From the NCBI GenBank assembly GCA_964448135.1, contig CAYUVH010000065.1, forward strand, positions 1 to 56,099: 56,099 nucleotides of DNA, written 5' to 3'. The DNA comes from CAYUVH01 sp964448135. Its GTDB lineage: Bacteria > Verrucomicrobiota > Verrucomicrobiia > Limisphaerales > UBA8199. The notes below the pieces were generated by a model. It was given only the letters and a program-made list of their open reading frames with translations, did not search any database and was not told where the DNA came from. This document shows positions 37,641 to 46,814 of the stretch, piece after piece (the first letter of the stretch is position 1; every line of letters starts with the position of its first letter). Position numbers and translations under genes: made by a program.

Positions 37641-39055
37641 AGGCCCCGACCCGCACCAAATGGGTCAGCCTCGCGCTCCTCAGCGCGATCATCGCTCTCG
37701 CGCCGATGATTGTGCCCGGCGCCCAGAAGCGTCCAAACATCGTCTTCGTCCTGATGGACGATCTGCGCTGGGACGAGGCCGACTATCCCTTCGTCAAGGC
37801 CCCGGGCATTCAGCGTCTGAAACGCGAGGGCGTAAGCTTCGCGAATGCCTTCGTCACCACGCCCCTATGCTCGCCGAGCCGCGCCAGTTTTTTCACCGGC
37901 CAATACGCGCATCACCATGGGATCATTGACAACACCGCGCGCGACGAATTGAGCCATAAGTTGGTGACCTTCCCCAAGTTGCTCCAGGACTTCGGCTATC
38001 GCACCGCCTTCGTCGGTAAATGGCACATGGGCCTCGACGACACCGCGCGCCCGGGCTTCGATTACTGGGTCAGCGTCAAGGGCCAGGGCGAATACCTCGA
38101 TCCCGAAATCAACGAAAACGGCCAGCGCAAGAAGCTGCAAGGCTATGTCACGGATATCTTCTCGGATTACGCGCTCGCCTTTTTGAAGAACGCGGCGCCA
38201 TCGAATCAGCCATTTCTTCTCTGCGTTTCGCACAAAGCTGTGCATCCCGATCTAAAACAGAACGCCGACGGCAGCCTCTCCGATCCCACCGCCGGCAAAT
38301 TCATCCCGGCCCCGCGGCACGCGCACCTTTACGAAAACGCACCCATTCCCCACCGGACCAATTACGCTGTGGTGCCCGAAGACAAACCGGCGTTACGCCG
38401 CAAAGTGCCCGGTTTACCGCCCCTCGGCCCGGGCACGGTCACTGACGACGAGACCATCCGCAACCGGCTACGCATGATGACCGCTGCGGACGAAGGTCTC
38501 GTGCGCATTCTCGACGCTCTCGAAAAATCCGGGAAGTTAAATGACACGCTGGTCGTCTTCACAAGCGACGAAGGCTACTTCTACGGCGAACACGGACTCA
38601 GCGTGGAACGCCGTCTGGCCTACGAAGAATCGGCGCGCATTCCCATGCTCATGCGCCTGCCTGGCCTCATCAAACCTGGCACTTCGATTACCGAAATGGT
38701 CCTGAATCTCGACATCGCCCCCACCTTCCTCGAGTTAGGCAAAACTCCCGTGCCGTCAAATCTGGACGGCCTGTCTCTCCTTCCCCTGTTCCGCGAAGTA
38801 CATCCTCCCTGGCGCATGTCTTTCATGATGGAAACCTTCAGCGACAAGGTATTCCCGCGTGTCACCGGTATGGGCTACGACGCCCTGCGAACGGATCGTT
38901 GGAAATACATTCGCTACCGGGACCTTTCCTACATGGACGAACTCTACGATCTGAAGGCCGACCCGTTTGAAATGCATAATCTCTTCAACACTGCCGAAGG
39001 AAAAATCGTAGTGCCGGAGCTGAAGCCAGTGCTACAGCGCCTGCAACAGCCTTGA
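37637..39055 (+). CDS. formylglycine-dependent sulfatase
   Basis: 472 residues from the ATG at 37637, overlapping the previous stop (ATGA); the upstream open frame is a shadow. Signal peptide about 1-27. The motif C78-S-P-S-R, NIVFVLMDDLRWDEADY (about 33-50) and GYFYGEHGLSVERR are intact. It resembles bacterial heparan/choline-type sulfatases; the substrate is unclear. It follows a second sulfatase, suggesting joint attack on a sulfated polysaccharide. A maturation enzyme gene is not present in this window. Confidence 0.93.
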   Translation: MKAPTRTKWVSLALLSAIIALAPMIVPGAQKRPNIVFVLMDDLRWDEADYPFVKAPGIQRLKREGVSFANAFVTTPLCSPSRASFFTGQYAHHHGIIDNTARDELSHKLVTFPKLLQDFGYRTAFVGKWHMGLDDTARPGFDYWVSVKGQGEYLDPEINENGQRKKLQGYVTDIFSDYALAFLKNAAPSNQPFLLCVSHKAVHPDLKQNADGSLSDPTAGKFIPAPRHAHLYENAPIPHRTNYAVVPEDKPALRRKVPGLPPLGPGTVTDDETIRNRLRMMTAADEGLVRILDALEKSGKLNDTLVVFTSDEGYFYGEHGLSVERRLAYEESARIPMLMRLPGLIKPGTSITEMVLNLDIAPTFLELGKTPVPSNLDGLSLLPLFREVHPPWRMSFMMETFSDKVFPRVTGMGYDALRTDRWKYIRYRDLSYMDELYDLKADPFEMHNLFNTAEGKIVVPELKPVLQRLQQP

Positions 39056-39056
39056 A

Positions 39057-40208
39057 ATGAGCGGTGTGCTTTTCGGCGTGGATCGCGCCTTTCCGGAACT
39101 CAGCGCCGTCTCCAGGCGAATCGGCCTCGCCACCAATGACGCCGCCCGTACCGCCCTTGATCCCAATCTACCCTCCCGCCTCGCGCTCCAGCGTCGCGGC
39201 GTCAATCTCGTCCGCCTCTTCTCCCCCGAACACGGCATCGCCGCCTTCGCACCAGACGGTGCAGCCGTTGCCGATCAACGCGATCCCCTGACGAGCCTTC
39301 CCATCGTCAGCCTCTATGGTGATCGTTTCGCGCCGCGCCCGGAAGACCTCGCCGATCTGGATGAAATCTGGTTCGACATTCCCGACATCGGAGCGCGCTT
39401 CTACACCTACATCTGGACCCTCTGGCATCTGCTCCAAGCCTGCATTCACTCGCGCAAACCACTCGTCGTCCTGGATCGTCCGAATCCCCTAAGCGGTGAT
39501 CTCGAAGCTGCCGAAGGCCCCATCCTTGATGTGGAACACTGCGCCAGCTTCCTGGGCCGCGCCGCCATTCCCATCCGCCACTCGCTCACGGTCGGCGAAC
39601 TTGCCCGCCTCTGGGCCGCCGAGTTCCACGCTCCCGATCTCGTCCACGTCGTCGAATGCACCGGTTGGCGCCGTTCCATGCACTGGCCGAACACGAACCT
39701 CCCCTTCGTGCCCACTTCGCCGGCCATGCCCGGATACTTTTCCGCGCTCGCTTATCCGGGTACGTGTCTTTTCGAAGCCACCAATCTGAGCGTCGGTCGC
39801 GGCACCACCCGCCCCTTTCAATCCATCGCCGCCCCTTGGCTCAATCCGGCGAAAGTCGCCCCGGTTTTCGACCGCTGGAACCATCCAGGCGTCCGCGCTG
39901 TGCCCGCAGAAATCACCCCATCGGCCTTGCAACTGCTGATCGAAAGCCCACGCGACTTCCGTCCCGTCGCCACCGGCCTGCAACTCCTTGCCGCCGTGAT
40001 CGCCAGTCACCCTAACGAATTTCGCTGGGCCGATTATCCAACCGCCGCCAATCCCTCCGGCCAAAACCATTTCGACCGACTCATCGGCGATCGCCGCCTG
40101 CGTGCCGAGTTTGAAACTAACCCACTCGAATTCGCTCTCCTCATCCCAACCGTGACCCACGCCACCGGCTGGGCCGAACGCGTCAAACCCATCCTGATCT
40201 ACTCGTAA
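39057..40208 (+). CDS. DUF1343 (NamZ-like exo-N-acetylmuramidase family) protein
   Basis: 383 residues, starting 1 bp after the sulfatase stop. DUF1343 proteins include NamZ of Bacillus subtilis, an exo-lytic N-acetylmuramidase. Typical text: LFSPEHGIAAF (about 53-63), DIPDIGARFYTYIWTLWHLL (about 105-124), LDRPNPLSGD, and later YPGTCLFEATNLSVGRGTTR (about 232-251). No signal peptide is visible, so the protein may act in the cytoplasm on turnover products, unlike the secreted relatives. Linkage to two sulfatase genes suggests a glycan-degrading unit; substrate here is not known. Confidence 0.88.
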   Translation: MSGVLFGVDRAFPELSAVSRRIGLATNDAARTALDPNLPSRLALQRRGVNLVRLFSPEHGIAAFAPDGAAVADQRDPLTSLPIVSLYGDRFAPRPEDLADLDEIWFDIPDIGARFYTYIWTLWHLLQACIHSRKPLVVLDRPNPLSGDLEAAEGPILDVEHCASFLGRAAIPIRHSLTVGELARLWAAEFHAPDLVHVVECTGWRRSMHWPNTNLPFVPTSPAMPGYFSALAYPGTCLFEATNLSVGRGTTRPFQSIAAPWLNPAKVAPVFDRWNHPGVRAVPAEITPSALQLLIESPRDFRPVATGLQLLAAVIASHPNEFRWADYPTAANPSGQNHFDRLIGDRRLRAEFETNPLEFALLIPTVTHATGWAERVKPILIYS

Positions 40209-40291
40209 TTTTCTATCCCCGGCGCCGCATTTTGGTGTATTGTGTTGCGTCCCGGAAATGACCCCGCGCGGTGGGTCTTTGAAGAAGAGTC

Positions 40292-43200
40292 ATGATTAAT
40301 TGTTTAGCCCATTTCTCGCGCGTCCGCTTGCCCAAAGCCGGCCTTGTCGCGGCTCTTTGGTCTGCCCTTTGTCTCTCGGCGCTCACCCCAGTTCACAGCG
40401 CGCATGCTGCCTCCTGCACCGCGACACCTTCGGGCCTCGTTGGCTTCTGGAACGGCGATTCCGCAGCCAATGACACCGCCGGCACCAATCACGGCGTCCT
40501 CTTCGGCGGCGCGAGCGTGACCAACGCCGGCCTGGTCGGCAACGCCTTCACCTTCGACGGCACGAATTCCTACGTCCAAATCGCCGATAACGCCGCCCTT
40601 CGCCCCACGAATCTCACCATCGAAGCCTGGGTGAGGTTCAGCGGCCTCGACTCCGCCGGCACGGCCGGCGCAGGCCAGCAATACATCATCTTCAAGGAAA
40701 ACACCCGCACCGCCACGCAGGGTTACTTTGAAGGCTACAACCTGCTGAAGGTCCGCGACATCACCGGCGACAAATTCGCATTCATCGTTTCGCTTTCGGA
40801 TACCCAATCCGTCGAACTCGATTCCTCCACCCTCATCTCAACGGGCGTCTGGTACCACGTCGCCGGGGTGCGCGGGACAAATTTCGCCCAACTGTACGTG
40901 AACGGCCTCCTCCAGCAGCAGAGCAGCGTAACCTTCACCCAGAGTTACGGCGCCTTCCCGCTCTTATTCGGCACGTCGGGCCAGACGAATTGGGACCGCA
41001 AGCTCAAGGGCTCGCTCGACGAGGTGTCCCTCTACAATCGCGCGCTCTCCTCCAACGAAATCGTGAACATCTTCAACGCCGGCGCGAACGGCAAATGCCG
41101 CGCGCCCTCCATCAGCATCCAGCCTCAAAGCCAATCCGTTGCTGCCGGCGCGAACATCGCCTTCAATGTCACCGCCGCCGGTACGGCCCCGCTCGCCTAT
41201 CGCTGGCGGTTGGCCGGCACCAATATTCCCGGCGCAACCGCCTCCTCATACAACATCGCCAGTGTCCAACCGGACACCCTCGGCTCGTACTCCGCCGTAA
41301 TCACCAACTCCTTCGGCTCCGCCACCAGCGCCACGGCCGTCCTTTCCTTTCTCCTGCCACCGAACGACGCCTTCAGCAACGCCATCGTCCTGACCGGCAT
41401 CGAAACCCAGATGGTCGCCTACACCTTCGGCGCCACCCGCGAAACGAACGAACCCTGCGCCCCGTGGGGATTCGACACCAACGATTGCTCCACCTCCATC
41501 TGGTGGTCCTTCACGCCACCGTCCGATGGCCTGGTCACGCTCCGCTACGACACGCTGTGGAACGACCAGAATTTCATCTACACGCTCCTGACCGCCTACC
41601 AGGGCAGCAACGTCACTGCGCTCACGGACGTAATGAACAATCGTTACATCGTGGCCGCCACGCAAACGAACAACATTCGCTTCGATGTCCTCGGCGGCAA
41701 GCCCTATCGCTTTTCCGCCTATTCGGTGGAGTCGCCCAGCACCTTTAATTTCAGTTTCACGTACACGGCTGCGCAACCGAACAACTATTTCTCCAACCGC
41801 GTTGTCATACCCTTCGGCACGAATTCCGTCCTCGGCTCGAATGTGGGCGCGAACAAGGAAACCAACGAGCCCGCCCACGCCACCACCAACGCCAACCGCT
41901 CGGTCTGGTGGTCCTGGACGCCGACGCAATCCGTCTCCACCTTCCTCACGACTTTCGGCAGCACGTTCGACACCGTCCTCGACGTTTATCGCGGCACAAA
42001 CCTCGCCACTCTGTCCTTGATCGCGAGCAATAATGACGCCTTCGTTTTCGATCCCACCAACGTCGTGCAGCGGGACCTTTCCAGCCGCGTGCGCTTCGAC
42101 GCCTCCGCCGGCACGAATTACCAGTTCTGCGTCTCCGGGGCCGGCGGCGACTCGGGTGGTGTCGCACTCAACCTCACCCCGCTGGGCATCGAGAACATCA
42201 CGGCGTTCTCGCGTGCTCTCTCCGCCGGCACGAATTCCGTTCTCTTCACCAACACGCTTCGCATTACCAATTTGCGCACCAATTCCACCGGCCCGCTGCG
42301 CGTCCGCCTCGTGGCCCGCGCCGGCTACGGCTTCCTGGACGGACAGGAAACCAACACCGCGCTCCTCGCCTCGATCATCCGCGCCGATCAACCTCTCGGC
42401 ACCTTCACACTCTCCTCGCCTTCGACCATCGGCCCGAGCAACTCCATCACCACCACCGTCAACGGCCTCTGCCCCGCGCCCATCGAGGACCTTGTGACAT
42501 TCTTCAAATGGGGAATCGGCTGGGGAGTCCTGGCTTACCTCGAGGAGCAGGTCGGCGGCGACTGGCTTACCTGCGACGGGCGGCTGCTCGCCGTGGGCGA
42601 ATGGCCGCGCCTGAATGGTTTCGCCGGTCCCGGTGGCGGCGTCATCACAGTCATGGTATCCTCCGGCAATTACCACCTCGGTTATCTGCGCGTAAACGTC
42701 GGGCCACAAGCCGCGCTGAACCAGGGCGGCGGTTGGCGCGTCCCGGGCACTCCCTACTATCCAGGCTACTCCCAGGACAACAACCTGCTCATCACCTTCG
42801 CCACCTCGGGCACAAAAACCGTGGAGTTCCAGCAAATCCCGGGTTGGAGCCTGGCCAGCAGCACGAATGTAAACGTCCAGATCGGCCAGGATGTTTCCCT
42901 CTCGGCCGCCTACGTCGCGCCGCCGGGAAATCTTATGGTCGTACCGGCGGGCGCGCTGGCCTTCGGCGGATTCAACACCGGCCCATTCACCCCCACGAAT
43001 GTTCTCTGCCTCCTGACCAACACCGGTGGCACCAATCTCAATTGGTCCGCCACCGGCAGCACAACCTGGATCACCTTCACGCCCGCCTCGGGCACGTTGG
43101 GCGCTTCGGCGGGTACGAACATCAGCATTAGAGTCAACAGCAACGCGAACAGCCTGGTCGCTGGCAACTACACCAACATCCTAACCTTCACCAATCTCAG

Positions 43201-43480
43201 CGGCGGCCTCGGCACCACGAATCGGACGGCCACGCTCGTCATAACGAATCATCCCATCGTCCAACTCAACAGTGTGCGCATTATCACGAGCAACCGCGTC
43301 GCCATGACGTTGCAAGGCGTGACCAACGGCGTCTACTCGATTGTCACCTCCACCAATCTCCTGACGCCACTCTCCAACTGGTCCGAAGTCCTGCGCGTCA
43401 CCAACACCATCGGCCTCACCACCTTCACCAATTCCTCCCGCACCAATTCCTCCCGCTACTATCGCGCCCGCGAGTTCTAG
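40292..43480 (+). CDS. large secreted LamG/Ig-like/BACON-like protein
   Basis: 1062 residues with signal peptide (about 1-39). A LamG (concanavalin A-like) domain is at about 46-258 (LVGFWNGDSAANDTAGTNHG at the start). An immunoglobulin-like domain follows at about 265-345 (ISIQPQSQSVAAGANIAFNV). Two similar repeats of about 140 residues come next (about 352-625; NDAFSNAIVLTG and NRVVIPFGT starts). A BACON/choice-of-anchor-like segment is at about 890-985 (LNWSATGSTTWITFTPAS). The C-terminal about 60 residues (STNLLTPLSNWSEVLRVTNT ending YYRAREF) form a short module also seen at the end of the protein at 54286-56088. Likely a secreted or surface protein for binding carbohydrate; enzyme activity not seen. 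Confidence 0.82.
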   Translation: MINCLAHFSRVRLPKAGLVAALWSALCLSALTPVHSAHAASCTATPSGLVGFWNGDSAANDTAGTNHGVLFGGASVTNAGLVGNAFTFDGTNSYVQIADNAALRPTNLTIEAWVRFSGLDSAGTAGAGQQYIIFKENTRTATQGYFEGYNLLKVRDITGDKFAFIVSLSDTQSVELDSSTLISTGVWYHVAGVRGTNFAQLYVNGLLQQQSSVTFTQSYGAFPLLFGTSGQTNWDRKLKGSLDEVSLYNRALSSNEIVNIFNAGANGKCRAPSISIQPQSQSVAAGANIAFNVTAAGTAPLAYRWRLAGTNIPGATASSYNIASVQPDTLGSYSAVITNSFGSATSATAVLSFLLPPNDAFSNAIVLTGIETQMVAYTFGATRETNEPCAPWGFDTNDCSTSIWWSFTPPSDGLVTLRYDTLWNDQNFIYTLLTAYQGSNVTALTDVMNNRYIVAATQTNNIRFDVLGGKPYRFSAYSVESPSTFNFSFTYTAAQPNNYFSNRVVIPFGTNSVLGSNVGANKETNEPAHATTNANRSVWWSWTPTQSVSTFLTTFGSTFDTVLDVYRGTNLATLSLIASNNDAFVFDPTNVVQRDLSSRVRFDASAGTNYQFCVSGAGGDSGGVALNLTPLGIENITAFSRALSAGTNSVLFTNTLRITNLRTNSTGPLRVRLVARAGYGFLDGQETNTALLASIIRADQPLGTFTLSSPSTIGPSNSITTTVNGLCPAPIEDLVTFFKWGIGWGVLAYLEEQVGGDWLTCDGRLLAVGEWPRLNGFAGPGGGVITVMVSSGNYHLGYLRVNVGPQAALNQGGGWRVPGTPYYPGYSQDNNLLITFATSGTKTVEFQQIPGWSLASSTNVNVQIGQDVSLSAAYVAPPGNLMVVPAGALAFGGFNTGPFTPTNVLCLLTNTGGTNLNWSATGSTTWITFTPASGTLGASAGTNISIRVNSNANSLVAGNYTNILTFTNLSGGLGTTNRTATLVITNHPIVQLNSVRIITSNRVAMTLQGVTNGVYSIVTSTNLLTPLSNWSEVLRVTNTIGLTTFTNSSRTNSSRYYRAREF

Positions 43481-43490
43481 TTCTCCCTCC

Positions 43491-43594
43491 TAATCCTAAT
43501 CCTACTCTTAATCCTAATCCCTCCCATTTTTCCGCCCCAAAATTTCTCTGTCATCGCCGCCTTCCCTTCTGTGCCCCCGTGTCTCCGTGGTTTA
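43491..43594. repeat. dispersed word-like repeats (TAATCC and GTGTCTCCGTGG types)
   Basis: 43491-43520 holds TAATCCTAATCC words, then TACTCTTAATCCTAATCC. 43569-43594 holds CTGTGCCCCCGTGTCTCCGT followed by GGTTT. Both are found in intergenic DNA of many bacteria as I recall. They fall in the 198-bp gap between the LamG and PSD1 genes. Confidence 0.5.
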
Positions 43595-43678
43595 AGCCCT
43601 CTGCTTGACCTTTTTTCCTCCGTAACCGACTATAATCTTCGGTTACACGTTTAACTCGCTGATTTTGATCCGTCGCCC

Positions 43679-46600
43679 ATGTCCCGCCGTCCTCGCCTCC
43701 ATCACCCGCTGGGCGCGCTGTTTTTGTTTCTCCTCGTATCGTCCATTTCGCTACCCGCGTCCGCCGCCGAAACCAGCCAGCTTCCTACCGCCTCCCAAAA
43801 GCCAATCGTCTTCGCTCAGGACGTCCAACCTATCCTCTCCGGCCACTGCTATCCCTGTCACGGCCCGGACAAACACGAAAACGACCTCCGCCTCGATCTC
43901 AAATCCAGCGCCCTCAAAGGCGGCAGCTCCGGGCCCGCAATCATCCCTGGGCGCGGCGCCGACAGCCGCCTGATCCACCTCGTCGCCGGCCTCGAAAAAG
44001 GTCTCGTCATGCCGAAACGCGGTCCGCGGCTTACGGACGAACAAATCGGCGTCCTCCGCGCATGGATTGATCAAGGCGCAGATTGGCCCGATTCTGCAGT
44101 GACCATCGCCGACACGGAATGGTGGAGCTTGAAGCCCCTGGCCAAACCCGCGGTTCCCCACACCCGCAATCAGAAATGGGCCCGCAATCCCATTGATTCC
44201 TTCATCCTCGCGAAACAGGAGGAGATGAAACTCACTCCGTCGAAGGAAGCCGACCGCCGCACGCTCATCCGGCGGCTCACCTACGACCTCACCGGCCTCC
44301 CGCCCACTCCGTCCGAAATCGAACTCTTCCTCGCCGACAAATCGCCGGATGCGTACGAACGCCTGGTCGACCGGCTCTTGAACTCACCGCGCTACGGCGA
44401 ACGCTGGGCCCGGCACTGGCTCGACACGGTTCATTACGCGGACACCCATGGCCACTCGCAGGACCGGCCGCGACCGAATGCCTGGCCGTATCGTGATTAC
44501 GTCATCCGCTCCTTCAACCAGGACAAGCCGTTCGCCCGATTCGCGCAGGAGCAACTGGCCGGCGACGTTCTCTTTCCCGACGACCCGGACGGCATCGTCG
44601 CGCTCGGCTTCATTGCCGCCGGCCCGTGGGACGACAGTTCGCAGGTCTTCATTACGGAAGACTCGTTCGACAAACGCCAGGCGCAAAACCTCGACCGCGA
44701 CGACATGGTCAGCACCGCGATCAATACTTTTGTCAGCAGCACCGTCCATTGCGCCCGCTGCCACGATCACAAATTCGATCCCATCTCCCAGCGCGAATAC
44801 TACGGCCTGCAATCCATCTTCGCCGGCGTGGACCGTGTGGACCGGCCTTACGATCTCGACCCGAAGACCAACGCCCTGCGACAGGCCTTGCTCCGTGAAA
44901 AGACCGCCCTCGATGTGAATCTCAAAGGCCCGGCGCTACTGGCGCCGGAAATCCAGGCTCAAGTCGCCGCGTGGGAAAAGGAAACCGCTTACGGCACGAT
45001 TGAATGGACCGTGCTCGATTTGACCAACGCGGTCTCCACCAACGGCACCATCCTGACTCGCGAAGCCGACAAGTCGCTGCGCGCGAGCGGGCCGCGTCCC
45101 GAGACCGAGACCTACACCATCACCGCCCATACGGATTTGCCCAATATTACCGCGGTGAGACTGGAGGTCCTGGCCGATGAGAATCTTCCCATGAGAGGAC
45201 CCGGCCGCGAGGATAACGGCAACTTCGCCCTCAGCGAATTCCGGTTCTTCGCCGCTCCGGGCGAAGAACCGACGGCCTTTAAACCGGTCGCCCTCCAGAA
45301 TCCCACCGCCGATTACAATCAGGTTTATGGCGGCAAGGACTACGACATCACCAAAGCCCTCGACGGCGATACCAACACCAGTTGGAGCATCTACCCTGAA
45401 GTCGGCAAATCGCACTTCGCTTTCTTCGAGCTCAAAGAAAACGCCGTTTCCTCCGGGGGCACGACGCTGAAGTTCGTGCTGGAGCAACTCTACAAAAACC
45501 ACTCCATCGGACGCTTTCGTCTCTCCGTCACCAGCTTCCGCCGTCCCGTCCGCGTCAGTCCCTTCCCCGACGCCATTGCCCAAATCCTGGCCATCAAGCC
45601 GGAGCAGCGCACCGAGGCGCAACGCATCACCCTCGCCGCGCACGTCCTGAAAACCCAGACGGACCTGCGCCTCGCCGAACTCCCGCCTCCGCAGACCGTC
45701 TATGCCGTGGCCAACGATTTCGCGCCGGTCAAAATCTTCAAACCCGCCAAGGCTCCGCGCCCGATCTACATCCTCAAACGCGGCGACATCAACAAGCCCT
45801 CCGATGAACTCGCCAAGCCCGGCGCGCTTTCGCTGGTGTCCACGCTCCAACCGCAATTCGACCTCGCCGACCCCAGCGATGAGGCCAGCCGCCGCGCCGC
45901 GCTCGCGAAATGGGTCACCGATCCGAAGAACGGCCTCGCCTGGCGCTCCATCGTGAATCGCGTCTGGCACTATCACTTCGGCCGCGGCATCGTGGATTCG
46001 CCGAACGATTTCGGCCGCATGGGCTCACAACCCAGCCATCCTGAACTGCTCGACTGGCTAGCCGTTACCTTCCAGGAAAGCGGCGGTTCCTTCAAAGCCT
46101 TGCACAAGCTCATCGTCATGAGCGCCACCTACCGGCAGTCGTCGGATTTTAATGCGCAATACGCGAAAGTGGATTCCGGCAACGCCTATCTCTGGCGCAT
46201 GAATCGCGCCCGGCTCGACGCCGAGCAAGTCCGCGATACCGTGCTGCAACTCTCCGGCAAACTCGACCTCCGAATGGGCGGCCCTCCCGACGCGCAATTC
46301 AAGCTCGACGATCCAAACCCGCCCGTGACGCCGGTCGTGGACTACACGAAGTTCGACGTGGATTCGTCCGCCGCCCTGCGGCGCGGGATTTATCGTTACG
46401 TCTATCGCACCCTGCCCGATCCCTTCATGGACGCGCTGGACTGCGCGGACGCCTCGCAACTCACCCCCGCGCGAAACACCTCCATCACCGCGCCCCAGGC
46501 GCTCGAGATGCTGAACAACCAATTCATGCTCCGCCAAAGCGAACAACTCGCCACACGCGTGGCCGCAGGCGGTGGCGATCTCGACACCCAAATCACCACC

Positions 46601-46735
46601 GCTTATCAACTCATCTTCGAGCGCCCGCCCACCCGTCAGGAACGCAGCGAAGTCAAACGCTACGCCACCGAGCACGGCCTGGCCAACCTCTGCCGCATTC
46701 TCCTGAACAGCAACGAATTCATTTTCGTCAACTAA
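43679..46735 (+). CDS. PSD1-type cytochrome c/DUF1549/DUF1553 protein
   Basis: 1018 residues with signal peptide (about 1-29). Two CxxCH sites are visible: C57-x2-C60-H61 (HCYPCHG, planctomycete cytochrome C domain) and C358-x2-C361-H362 (CARCHDH). DUF1549 text is at about 165-380 (NPIDSFILAKQEEMKLTPSK, RHWLDTVHYADTHGHSQDRP) and DUF1553 text at about 740-1000 (NRVWHYHFGRGIVDSPNDFG, MNRARLDAEQVRDTVLQLSG). The pairing with a DUF1501 gene downstream is the standard PSD1 set in Planctomycetes and Verrucomicrobia, thought to act in polysaccharide metabolism; mechanism unknown. Confidence 0.95.
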   Translation: MSRRPRLHHPLGALFLFLLVSSISLPASAAETSQLPTASQKPIVFAQDVQPILSGHCYPCHGPDKHENDLRLDLKSSALKGGSSGPAIIPGRGADSRLIHLVAGLEKGLVMPKRGPRLTDEQIGVLRAWIDQGADWPDSAVTIADTEWWSLKPLAKPAVPHTRNQKWARNPIDSFILAKQEEMKLTPSKEADRRTLIRRLTYDLTGLPPTPSEIELFLADKSPDAYERLVDRLLNSPRYGERWARHWLDTVHYADTHGHSQDRPRPNAWPYRDYVIRSFNQDKPFARFAQEQLAGDVLFPDDPDGIVALGFIAAGPWDDSSQVFITEDSFDKRQAQNLDRDDMVSTAINTFVSSTVHCARCHDHKFDPISQREYYGLQSIFAGVDRVDRPYDLDPKTNALRQALLREKTALDVNLKGPALLAPEIQAQVAAWEKETAYGTIEWTVLDLTNAVSTNGTILTREADKSLRASGPRPETETYTITAHTDLPNITAVRLEVLADENLPMRGPGREDNGNFALSEFRFFAAPGEEPTAFKPVALQNPTADYNQVYGGKDYDITKALDGDTNTSWSIYPEVGKSHFAFFELKENAVSSGGTTLKFVLEQLYKNHSIGRFRLSVTSFRRPVRVSPFPDAIAQILAIKPEQRTEAQRITLAAHVLKTQTDLRLAELPPPQTVYAVANDFAPVKIFKPAKAPRPIYILKRGDINKPSDELAKPGALSLVSTLQPQFDLADPSDEASRRAALAKWVTDPKNGLAWRSIVNRVWHYHFGRGIVDSPNDFGRMGSQPSHPELLDWLAVTFQESGGSFKALHKLIVMSATYRQSSDFNAQYAKVDSGNAYLWRMNRARLDAEQVRDTVLQLSGKLDLRMGGPPDAQFKLDDPNPPVTPVVDYTKFDVDSSAALRRGIYRYVYRTLPDPFMDALDCADASQLTPARNTSITAPQALEMLNNQFMLRQSEQLATRVAAGGGDLDTQITTAYQLIFERPPTRQERSEVKRYATEHGLANLCRILLNSNEFIFVN

Positions 46736-46814
46736 ATGTGCCCATGATCTCGAACTTCAACCGCCGCGGCCAAGGTGGGGCGCGTCACTCCGTGCGCGCC
46801 GCCCTCATCTCCTC

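Noticed and set aside
41246..42835. 529-codon open frame antisense to the LamG protein
   Set aside because: Low-complexity Gly/Glu/Arg-rich shadow of a well-supported gene.
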